Shown piece by piece: positions 1 through 5,315 of a stretch of 5,315 nucleotides of DNA. The stretch is taken from positions 1-5,315 of the forward strand of contig CALEZJ010000621.1 of NCBI GenBank assembly GCA_937927885.1. The letters are read 5' to 3'. Made by a program: the position numbers and the translations under genes. The notes beneath the pieces were generated by a model. That model ran no database searches. It was not told the origin of the DNA and saw only the letters and a list, made by a program, of their open reading frames with translations. Within the stretch, counting starts at the first letter, position 1. Every line of letters starts with the position of its first letter. This DNA comes from an uncultured Paracoccaceae bacterium (lineage in GTDB: Bacteria > Pseudomonadota > Alphaproteobacteria > Rhodobacterales > Rhodobacteraceae).

Positions 1-2
1 GG

Positions 3-830
3 CCGCTGGTGCGGGGCGCCGACACGGCCGAGGCGGTCTGGCTTGCCCCCGGGCACCCGGTGCTGGCCGATGCGGGGGAATGGATCTTTCTGGGCCGCCA
101 CGACGGCGTCACCCGCTTTGCCGCCGACATTTCCAGCTGGGTGCCCGAGGGGCTGAACGAGGCCGCGATGTCCGGCTTTCTCGACCCCACCGAATACACC
201 CATCACGCCTTGCCCCGCGATCACCGCTTTGCCGAGTTGCGCGGGCTGATGACCCGGCTGGGGCCGGTCGACGCCGCCATGGCCTCGACCGCGCGGGCGC
301 TGATGAACTGGCACGGCTCGCACCGGTTCTGTTCGGCCTGCGGCGCGCCCAGCGGCATCGCGCTGGGCGGCTGGCAGCGCGTCTGCCCCGCCTGCCGCAC
401 GCCGCATTTCCCGCGCACCGACCCGGTGGTCATCATGTTGGTGGCGCGCGGGGACAGGGTGCTGCTGGGCCGCTCGCCCGGCTGGCCCGAGGGGATGTAT
501 TCCACCCTCGCCGGCTTTGTCGAACCGGGCGAAGCGCTCGAATCCGCCGTGCGCCGCGAGGTGCGCGAGGAAACCGGCATCCGCATCGGCGCCGTGCGCT
601 ATGTCGCCTCGCAGCCCTGGGCCTTTCCCAATTCCCTGATGCTGGGCTTTGTCGCCGAGGCCGAATCCGAGGCGATCACCCTCGACCACGAACTGGAAGA
701 CGCCCGCTGGCTGACCCGCGACGAACTGGGCAGCGTGCTGGCCGGCACCCACCCCAATATCCGCCGCCCCCGCCAGGGAGCCATCGCGCATGACCTGGTG
801 ACAGGGTGGTTCGAGGGGGAGATCGGGTAG
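3..830 (+). CDS. nudC: NADH pyrophosphatase / NAD-capped RNA hydrolase NudC (5' partial)
   Basis: This Nudix hydrolase cleaves the pyrophosphate of NAD(H), giving NMN(H) and AMP, and in characterised homologues also removes NAD caps from RNA; it acts in the cytoplasm. Counting from the GTG at 9, a zinc-ribbon is formed by Cys108, Cys111, Cys126 and Cys129. A perfect Nudix box (GX5EX7REUXEEXGU) runs from Gly169 to Ile191, with the metal-binding REVREE core at 183-188. It is followed by SQPWAFPNS at 201-209, the NudC-specific signature; the usual form is SQPWPFP, so one Pro is Ala here. The frame is open leftward to base 3 (codons CCG CTG before the GTG) and there is no ribosome binding site, so the GTG is probably internal and the real start lies outside the window. 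At least 275 residues are present, and alphaproteobacterial NudC proteins are commonly a little over 300. The gene ends with TAG at 828-830 and converges on the DUF4365 gene. The family call is very secure; the start is unknown. Confidence 0.96.
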   Translation, partial: PLVRGADTAEAVWLAPGHPVLADAGEWIFLGRHDGVTRFAADISSWVPEGLNEAAMSGFLDPTEYTHHALPRDHRFAELRGLMTRLGPVDAAMASTARALMNWHGSHRFCSACGAPSGIALGGWQRVCPACRTPHFPRTDPVVIMLVARGDRVLLGRSPGWPEGMYSTLAGFVEPGEALESAVRREVREETGIRIGAVRYVASQPWAFPNSLMLGFVAEAESEAITLDHELEDARWLTRDELGSVLAGTHPNIRRPRQGAIAHDLVTGWFEGEIG

Positions 831-835
831 GGGGG
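825..835 (+). repeat. Left arm of exact 11-bp inverted repeat over the nudC stop codon
   Basis: GGGTAGGGGGG, containing the nudC TAG, is the exact reverse complement of bases 2127-2137, which contain the glpK TAG. The match does not extend in either direction. The two arms bracket the low-GC DUF4365 gene. The repeat is seen directly. Whether it is a remnant of an old bidirectional terminator, an insertion mark, or chance in G-rich DNA is not known. Confidence 0.6.
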
Positions 836-862
836 CGGACCAAGTTTCCCAACCGCTCCGCC
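834..862 (+). terminator. Weak hairpin downstream of nudC
   Basis: GGCGGA at 834-839 can pair with TCCGCC at 857-862 around a 17-base loop, four bases after the nudC stop. The position suits a terminator, but the loop is long and no T-run follows on the plus strand. A canonical intrinsic terminator is therefore not supported. Confidence 0.22.
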
Positions 863-875
863 AATCTGAGAACGG

Positions 876-895
876 AATGACAAAAGCGCGTCATT
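876..895. terminator. Small stem-loop between convergent nudC and the DUF4365 gene
   Basis: AATGAC at 876-881 pairs with GTCATT at 890-895 around an 8-base loop. It lies 22 bases beyond the stop of the DUF4365 gene on the minus strand and 46 beyond nudC on the plus strand. The stem is short and AT-containing, and there is no clear U-tract on either side, so a terminator role for either gene is only possible. Nothing else is recognisable in the 86-base gap. Confidence 0.25.
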
Positions 896-916
896 GGATC
901 TACGCGCAGGACGCCC

Positions 917-2122
917 CTATCGCACGTCGCGGCGCAGGAATGCAATATCTCTATCAATGCGGACCAACTCATCGCGACTGTGCTTCATGAGTGACCGCGT
1001 TCGCTCTGGGTCGCGCGATTTTCGTTGATCCCAGTTCAGACCCGCATTCCCGACTGTTGCGAGCAGTTCATGGATTGCTTGATTGAGGCGCTGACATTCT
1101 ACCGGTGCCGAAAAACTGTCATCCCACATGCTTTCGAAGCTTGAGGATAAATTCTTGAATTCAGCAGAATGCGGGCTTTGGTCACCGCGTTCAATTATAG
1201 AATCAAGCTCTTCCCGAACGGCTGGCAGCTGAGCAAGTAGCCGGTCTACTCTTTTTAGGTAATTTGCTTTTGTTGCACGTCTTTCGTCTAGAAACTTTGG
1301 AAAGCCCATGTCACCGGCCCAATCGATCACAAGTCCACTGCCGTCTTGTTCTCCTTCAAATGAGCGCGGTCTCGCAGACCCTTTCAAACTTTGTGAAACC
1401 CATTGGAACCGACATGCCCAGGCCGCGGACTCACGATCGCTGTCTCTGAGATAAACGAATCCCCATACTACTTCGACGGGCCGTCCACCAAGTAATTTCT
1501 CCAAAATTTCATCACGATGATATTGACTTGATTGACCCTCCTTCACCGCCGCTCGAACGATTGCACCAAGGAAGGGCTTTGTAATTGCCTTATTTCCGGA
1601 ATGAACAACTATATCCAGACTAACCCGTCTGGCGTTCGCGTGGCTTTGATCGTGCTCCGCGTGAATTGAGTATTCACTTGCTGCGACAATTGGAGACGCA
1701 ATCAAATGTAGTTCCGGGGAACTCGCAGCAGTTATGGTTTTACACCTTGGAACAAGTATTCTCCAACTCGCGCCCGCACGAACACACGTCTCTTCAGTCA
1801 CTACTTCATAGTAGCATACACGCGCCTCTACATCACAAAGCACCAGAATCACAGGGAGCGAATGATTGATCCAAAGGCTCCTGTGCCGGTCAGACACATA
1901 GTGGAAAAACCCAGTGTCATTCCCTTTGGAAAAATAGCTGGAGCCAGTTTTGATCTGGGCAGCAATCAAGCGTCCAGTCGCGATTGCGCCATCCTTGATC
2001 TCGATGTGAACATCTATACCGAAATCAGATACCTGCTGATCACGGAATATGTGCCCCGCCTCAAGCACTGCCTGCTCCATGATGTTCACGCCACGGCGGT
2101 TTGTCTGTTCTGTGTCTGACAT
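917..2122 (-). CDS. DUF4365 domain protein (PD-(D/E)XK nuclease-like), unrecognised C-terminal half
   Basis: The N-terminal part (about residues 10-145 of 401) fits DUF4365, a domain with a PD-(D/E)XK nuclease-like fold. Visible candidate active-site residues are Glu17 in the first helix, Asp37 in DFGIDVHIEI, Glu41, and Gln56/Lys58 in AAQIKTGSSYF. After these come the family-typical tryptophan/LPV segment (LWINHSLPVILVLCD, 83-97) and a YYEVV strand. About 165-275 looks mixed alpha/beta. About 285-401 looks helical and charged. I recognise neither. There are no membrane segments and no signal peptide, so it is probably cytoplasmic.

The ATG at 2122-2120 is the first start after the glpK stop, but the only Shine-Dalgarno-like sequence is the G8 run two bases upstream. 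GTG at codon 12 or ATG at codon 15 are weaker alternatives that still keep the domain whole. The gene lies directly behind glpK on the same strand and in the same frame, so it probably shares the glpK transcript. A sampled 60-base line inside the gene is about 48% GC, with many A/T-ending codons unlike its neighbours, which points to horizontal acquisition. DUF4365 proteins are often found in accessory and defence regions; a nuclease or defence role here is inferred, not shown. Confidence 0.85.
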   Translation of the reverse strand: MSDTEQTNRRGVNIMEQAVLEAGHIFRDQQVSDFGIDVHIEIKDGAIATGRLIAAQIKTGSSYFSKGNDTGFFHYVSDRHRSLWINHSLPVILVLCDVEARVCYYEVVTEETCVRAGASWRILVPRCKTITAASSPELHLIASPIVAASEYSIHAEHDQSHANARRVSLDIVVHSGNKAITKPFLGAIVRAAVKEGQSSQYHRDEILEKLLGGRPVEVVWGFVYLRDSDRESAAWACRFQWVSQSLKGSARPRSFEGEQDGSGLVIDWAGDMGFPKFLDERRATKANYLKRVDRLLAQLPAVREELDSIIERGDQSPHSAEFKNLSSSFESMWDDSFSAPVECQRLNQAIHELLATVGNAGLNWDQRKSRDPERTRSLMKHSRDELVRIDRDIAFLRRDVR

Positions 2123-2124
2123 TA

Positions 2125-2132
2125 CCCCCCCC
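2125..2132 (-). promoter_or_regulatory. G8 homopolymer between glpK stop and DUF4365 start (putative ribosome binding region)
   Basis: On the minus strand the junction reads TAG, then seven more Gs, then TA and ATG; the G of the glpK stop is the first of eight Gs. This run is the only Shine-Dalgarno-like element before the DUF4365 ATG, but it ends only two bases from it. The ATG is three codons downstream of the glpK TAG and in the same frame, an arrangement compatible with reinitiation by terminating ribosomes. A change in tract length would leave GlpK intact but shift the spacing to the ATG. Confidence 0.4.
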
Positions 2133-2137
2133 TACCC
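2127..2137 (-). repeat. Right arm of exact 11-bp inverted repeat over the glpK stop codon
   Basis: On the minus strand this reads GGGTAGGGGGG, identical to bases 825-835 on the plus strand, and it includes the TAG of glpK at 2134-2132. Together the arms enclose the DUF4365 gene and the 3' intergenic gap. Confidence 0.6.
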
Positions 2138-3610
2138 CGCCGCAATCGCCGCCTGGACCGCGCGGCGCCAGGCGGACAGGCGGCGCTCGCGGGTGGCTTC
2201 GTCCATGACCGGCTCGAACCGCCGTTCCAGCGCCCATTGGCGCGCGAAGCCCTCGGGCCCCGGCAATATCCCCGCGTGGTGGCCGGCCAGCCAGGCGGCG
2301 CCCAGGGCCGTGGTTTCCAGCACCTGCGGGCGGTCGACCGGGGCGCCCAGGATGTCGGACAGGAACTGCATGGCAAAGCCGCTCGCACTCATCCCGCCAT
2401 CGACCCGCAGCACGCCCTGCGCCGCGCTCTCGCCGCTCGCCGCCCAGTCGTCGCGCATCGCCCCGGCCAGATCGGCGGTCTGGAACCCCACGCTTTCCAG
2501 CGCCGCGCGGGCCATTTCCCGCGGCCCCGAGCCCCGCGTCAGGCCAAACACCGCGCCCCGGGTTTCCGGCCGCCACCAGGGCGCGCCCAGCCCGGTGAAG
2601 GACGGCACGATGATGACCTCCTGCGCCGGATCGGCGGCCTCGGCCAGCGCCTGCGTTTGCGCCGCCGAGCCGATGATCCCCAGCCCGTCGCGCAGCCATT
2701 GCACCACGGCGCCCGCGATGAAGATCGACCCCTCCAGCGCATAGGCCGTCTGGCCCTTCATCCGATAGGCGATGGTGGTCAGCAGCCGGTTGCGTGACGG
2801 CACCATCCGCGCACCGGTGTTCATCAGCGCAAAACACCCCGTGCCATAGGTCGATTTCATCATGCCGGGGGCAAAACAGGCCTGCCCGATGGTCGCCGCC
2901 TGCTGGTCCCCCGCCACCCCCAGGATCGGCACCGGCGCACCGAACAGCGTGGTCTCCCCGAACCTCGCGTCGCAATCGCGGATTTCCGGCAGCAGCGCCA
3001 TCGGCACGTTGAACAGGCGGCACAGGTCGGCGTCCCAGCCCCCGGTCGCAATGTTCATCAGCATGGTGCGCGAGGCATTGGTGGCATCCGTCGCATGCAC
3101 GCGGCCCTCGGTCAGCCGCCAGATCAGAAAGCAATCGACCGTGCCCAGCGCCAGTTCGCCGCGTTCCGCCCGTGCCCGCGCGCCGGGGACATGGTCCAGC
3201 AGCCAGGCCGCCTTGGTCGCGCTGAAATAGGGGTCCAGCAGCAGACCGGTGCGCGCCGTCACCTCGCCCTCGTGCCCCGCCGCCTTCAGCGCCGCGCAGG
3301 TGTCCGCCGTCCGCCGGTCCTGCCAGACGATGGCGCGGTGGATCGGCTGGCCCGTGGCGCGGTCCCAGATCAACAGCGTCTCGCGCTGGTTGGTAATGCC
3401 GATGGCGGCGACCGGGCCCGCCTGCTCCAGCGCCGCGCGGCAGGTTTCCAGCGTGGTGCGCCACAGGTCCTCGGGGTCATGCTCGACCCAGCCCGAGGCG
3501 GGGAAATGCTGCGCGAACTCGCGCTGCGCCACGGCCTTGATGCGCAACTGCGCATCAAAGACGATGGCGCGCGTCGAGGTCGTGCCCTGATCGATGGCAA
3601 GTATCTGCAT
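2132..3610 (-). CDS. glpK: Glycerol kinase
   Basis: GlpK phosphorylates glycerol with ATP to sn-glycerol 3-phosphate, trapping it in the cytoplasm for catabolism or lipid synthesis. From the ATG at 3610 the protein is 492 residues, close to the usual size. The N-terminal ATPase motif [13 protein letters not shown] is at 7-19. The glycerol-site residues appear as NQRET (Arg76, Glu77), Trp96 and Tyr128 in the FGGY-family segment DPYFSATK. The catalytic Asp235 is in GVAGDQQAA. These are followed by TYGTGCF (254-260), [10 protein letters not shown] (337-346) and the second ATP-binding motif [10 protein letters not shown] (403-412).

The frame extends to a further ATG at 3658, but the start at 3610 is chosen because AAAGGGAGG sits five bases upstream and homologues begin at MxxLAIDQGT. 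The GGKGGTR loop that binds fructose 1,6-bisphosphate in E. coli GlpK is not present before GVAGDQQ, and the E. coli EIIAGlc-binding ERNY stretch near the C-terminus is also absent. E. coli-type allosteric control is therefore unlikely. No glpF, glpD or glpR is adjacent within the window. The DUF4365 gene follows after nine bases. Confidence 0.97.
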
Positions 3611-3690
3611 GACGGCCTCCCTTTGGCGCCACCCTACCCCGTGACAAGCCCCGCGCAAGGTGCAAACCTGCAGGCAAACAGGGGGCCTTG
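3611..3690. promoter_or_regulatory. Divergent intergenic region between glpK and the ureohydrolase gene
   Basis: These 80 bases must hold at least part of the expression signals of both divergent genes. Clear elements are the glpK Shine-Dalgarno (AAAGGGAGG on the minus strand, 3624-3616) and the ureohydrolase Shine-Dalgarno AGGGGG at 3680-3685, five bases before its ATG. GTGACA at 3641-3646 resembles a -35 box, but I find no convincing -10 at the right distance on either strand and no clear operator palindrome. Specific promoter positions are not called. Confidence 0.35.
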
Positions 3691-4644
3691 ATGAGCGATT
3701 TCCAACCCGTATCCGGTTTCGTCCTGCCGCGCTTTGCGGGCATTCCCACCTTCATGCGGCTGCCGCATATCCCGCTCGATGATCCCCGCATCGCGCAGGT
3801 GCAGGTCGGCCTGATCGGCGCGCCCTGGGACGGCGGCACGACGAACCGCCCCGGCCCCCGCCATGGCCCCCGCCAGTTGCGCGACGCCTCGACGATGATC
3901 CGTGCCCAGCACGGCATCACCGGCGTGCGGCCGTTTCAGGCGCTCAACTGCGCCGATCTGGGCGATGTGGCGCCGAACCCGGCCGATGTGCAGGACAGCC
4001 TGCGCCGCATGACCGAGTTCTACACCCGGGTCCGCGCCGCCGGGATCCTCCCGCTGACCGCCGGGGGCGACCATCTGTGCACCCTGCCGATCCTGCGCGC
4101 GCTCGCCCATGACCGGCCCTTGGGAATGGTGCATTTCGGCAGCCACACCGACCTGTTCCACAGCTATTTCAACGGCCAGATGTACACCCACGGCACCCCG
4201 TTTCGCCGCGCCGTGGAAGAGGGGCTTCTGGACCCGCACCGCGTCTGCATGATCGGCATTCGCGGCACCGCCTATGACAGCGAGGACCGCGATTTCGCCC
4301 GCGCCGTGGGCATCCGGGTGATTCCGATCGAGGAATTCCACCGCCGGACGGTCGAGGACGTGATGGCCGAGGCCCGCGCCATCGTCGGCACCGGCGACAC
4401 CTATGTGAGCTATGACATCGACTTTGTGGACCCCGCCTTTGCCCCCGGCACCGGCACGCCGGAAATCGGCGGGCCGAATTCGTGGCAGGCCATCGAATGC
4501 GCACGGCTTTTGGCCGGGGTGCGCATCGTCGGCGCCGATCTGGTCGAGGTCTCGCCCCCCTTCGACCCCTCGGGCGGCACCGCCTATCTGGGCGCCACCC
4601 TGATGTTCGAAATGCTCTGCGCCATCGCGGCCGCCCACGCCTGA
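3691..4644 (+). CDS. Agmatinase/arginase-family ureohydrolase with an altered metal site
   Basis: Ureohydrolases use a two-metal (usually Mn) centre to hydrolyse a guanidino group, releasing urea and an amine. Agmatine, guanidinobutyrate or another guanidino compound are possible substrates; the sequence does not decide. The 317-residue length fits the family. Recognisable parts are [18 protein letters not shown] (43-60), GGDH with ligand His128 (125-128), [10 protein letters not shown] (148-157) with ligands His152 and Asp154, [18 protein letters not shown] (241-258) with ligands Asp242 and Asp244, and [10 protein letters not shown] (286-295).

The oddity is Gly150: the family motif is DAHTD, whose first Asp bridges the two metals, and here it reads GSHTD. 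The codon is GGC at 4138-4140, one base away from GAC. The rest of the active site is intact, so the enzyme may be impaired, altered in metal use, or affected by a sequencing error. ATG 3691 is preferred over TTG 3688 because AGGGGG lies five bases upstream of it. The SDR gene follows nine bases after the stop, so they are probably one operon. The family is secure; the symbol speB is avoided because the substrate is uncertain. Confidence 0.9.
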
Positions 4645-4648
4645 GGAG
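4643..4648 (+). promoter_or_regulatory. Shine-Dalgarno of the SDR gene overlapping the ureohydrolase stop
   Basis: GAGGAG begins within the TGA stop (4642-4644) of the ureohydrolase and ends five bases before the ATG at 4654. The site fixes the SDR start and suggests translational coupling of the two genes. Confidence 0.7.
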
Positions 4649-4653
4649 TTCCC

Positions 4654-5315
4654 ATGACAAAGACCGCTCTCGTCACCGGCGCCGCGCGCGGCATCGGACT
4701 TGCCACCGCGAAACTGTTTCTGACCGAAGGCTGGCAGGTCGCCATGATCGACCGCGACGCCCCCGCCCTGGCCGAAGCCGCCGAGGGGCTGGCCAGGGCG
4801 CAGCCCTTCCTCTGCGACGTGTCGCAAGAGGATCAGGTCGCCGCCATGGTCCCCGCCGTGCTGGCCGCCTTTGGCCGCATCGACGCCGTGGTGAACAACG
4901 CGGGTGTCGCCGATTTCGGGCCGATCGAGGACACCAGCTTTGCCCGCTGGCGCCGGGTGATGGAAACCAACCTCGACGGCGTGTTTCTGGTCTCGCAGGC
5001 CAGCATCCCGGCGCTGCGCGAAACCAGGGGCGCACTGGTCAACATCGCCTCGATCAGCGGCCTCAGGGCCTCGACGCTGCGGGTGGCTTACGGCACGTCA
5101 AAGGCGGCCGTGATCCAGTTGACAAAGCAGCAGGCGGCGGAACTGGGGGAACACGGTGTGCGGGCGAATTGCGTCTGCCCGGGGCCGGTGCGCACGAAAC
5201 TGGCGATGGCGGTGCATACGCAGGACATCATCGACGCCTATCACGACGCGATCCCGCTGAACCGCTATGGGTTCGAACAGGAAATCGCCGAGGTGATCGT
5301 GTTCCTGTGTTCGGA
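4654..5315 (+). CDS. Short-chain dehydrogenase/reductase, NAD-type (3' partial)
   Basis: This is a classical SDR oxidoreductase, a cytoplasmic Rossmann-fold enzyme that interconverts an alcohol and a carbonyl using a nicotinamide cofactor. The first 220 residues are visible; classical SDRs are about 250, so roughly 30 are lost beyond the right edge. The cofactor-binding TGAARGIG is at 8-15. Asp33 at the end of the second strand (VAMIDRD) favours NAD(H) over NADP(H). NNAG is at 81-84. The catalytic tetrad is Asn106 (ETNLDG), Ser133 (NIASISG), Tyr146 and Lys150 (YGTSK). The CPGPVRTKL segment at 175-183 matches the usual nucleotide-binding PG motif.

The start at 4654 is supported by GAGGAG five bases upstream. 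It directly follows the ureohydrolase with a nine-base gap, so the two are probably co-transcribed and may act in the same catabolic route. The substrate cannot be told from sequence, as SDR substrate specificity is poorly predictable. Confidence 0.93.
   Translation, partial: MTKTALVTGAARGIGLATAKLFLTEGWQVAMIDRDAPALAEAAEGLARAQPFLCDVSQEDQVAAMVPAVLAAFGRIDAVVNNAGVADFGPIEDTSFARWRRVMETNLDGVFLVSQASIPALRETRGALVNIASISGLRASTLRVAYGTSKAAVIQLTKQQAAELGEHGVRANCVCPGPVRTKLAMAVHTQDIIDAYHDAIPLNRYGFEQEIAEVIVFLCS

Noticed and set aside
1862..2119. Small plus-strand open frames opposite the DUF4365 gene (also at 1264-1449 and 1666-1869)
   Set aside because: They are short, overlap a supported gene on the other strand, and have no motif or Shine-Dalgarno sequence worth reporting.
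2124..2142. Possible G-quadruplex at the glpK/DUF4365 junction
   Set aside because: The minus strand has one G4 and one G8 run plus a GG; four separate G3 tracts with short loops are reached only by splitting the G8 run, so the case is weak.
2061..3464. Long 467-codon open frame on the minus strand overlapping glpK
   Set aside because: It lies in another frame of a convincing glpK, is rich in Gly/Ala/Arg as expected of GC-rich shadow frames, has no recognisable motif and runs on into the DUF4365 gene.
2130..3640. CCCTACCCC direct repeat on both sides of glpK (2130-2138 and 3632-3640), as if glpK were a mobile unit
   Set aside because: The repeat is nine bases of low-complexity G/C sequence, glpK composition matches the background, and there are no mobility genes, so chance is the simplest explanation.
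3611..3658. Longer glpK start at the ATG at 3658 (16 extra residues)
   Set aside because: The ATG at 3610 has a strong Shine-Dalgarno and matches the normal N-terminus of GlpK; the extension lacks family resemblance and would consume the glpK leader.
3641..3669. Sigma70-like promoter for the ureohydrolase (GTGACA then a box near 3664)
   Set aside because: The -35 is fair but the sequence 17 bases later (AAACCT) does not resemble a -10 box.
3634..4827. 397-codon open frame on the minus strand opposite the ureohydrolase
   Set aside because: It is antisense to a gene with clear catalytic motifs, has low-complexity Gly/Ala/His/Asp composition and no ribosome binding site or family match.

Overview
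The window is GC-rich, with strong G/C preference at third codon positions in most genes. The gene families (a zinc-ribbon NudC hydrolase, GlpK, an agmatinase-like ureohydrolase and a classical SDR) resemble those of an alphaproteobacterium, most likely of the Rhodobacter/Paracoccus type. This placement is inferred from composition and protein style, not from a marker gene. No rRNA, tRNA, CRISPR array, transposase or integrase is visible.

Layout: (1) 3-830, plus strand: the 3' part of nudC, an NADH pyrophosphatase / NAD-cap hydrolase, cut off by the left window edge. (2) 831-916: a short gap between convergent genes with two weak hairpins. (3) 917-2122, minus strand: a 401-aa protein with an N-terminal DUF4365 (PD-(D/E)XK nuclease-like) domain and an unrecognised C-terminal half. 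Its base composition is clearly lower in GC than everything around it, which suggests recent acquisition. (4) 2132-3610, minus strand: glpK, glycerol kinase, complete. (5) 3611-3690: a divergent intergenic region. (6) 3691-4644, plus strand: a ureohydrolase of the agmatinase/arginase family that has Gly where the family normally has a metal-binding Asp. (7) 4654-5315, plus strand: an NAD-type short-chain dehydrogenase, cut off by the right edge and probably co-translated with the ureohydrolase.

The housekeeping parts are ordinary: NAD(H) turnover, glycerol phosphorylation, and a guanidino-compound hydrolase followed by a dehydrogenase in one operon. The accessory element is the DUF4365 gene. 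It lies between the stop codons of nudC and glpK. An exact 11-bp inverted repeat covers those two stop codons. The gene also starts in frame with glpK only three codons after the glpK TAG, behind an eight-G run. This looks like a single-gene cargo, possibly a defence gene, inserted where two convergent genes once met. The defence role is inference only. The other point worth checking is the missing metal ligand in the ureohydrolase.
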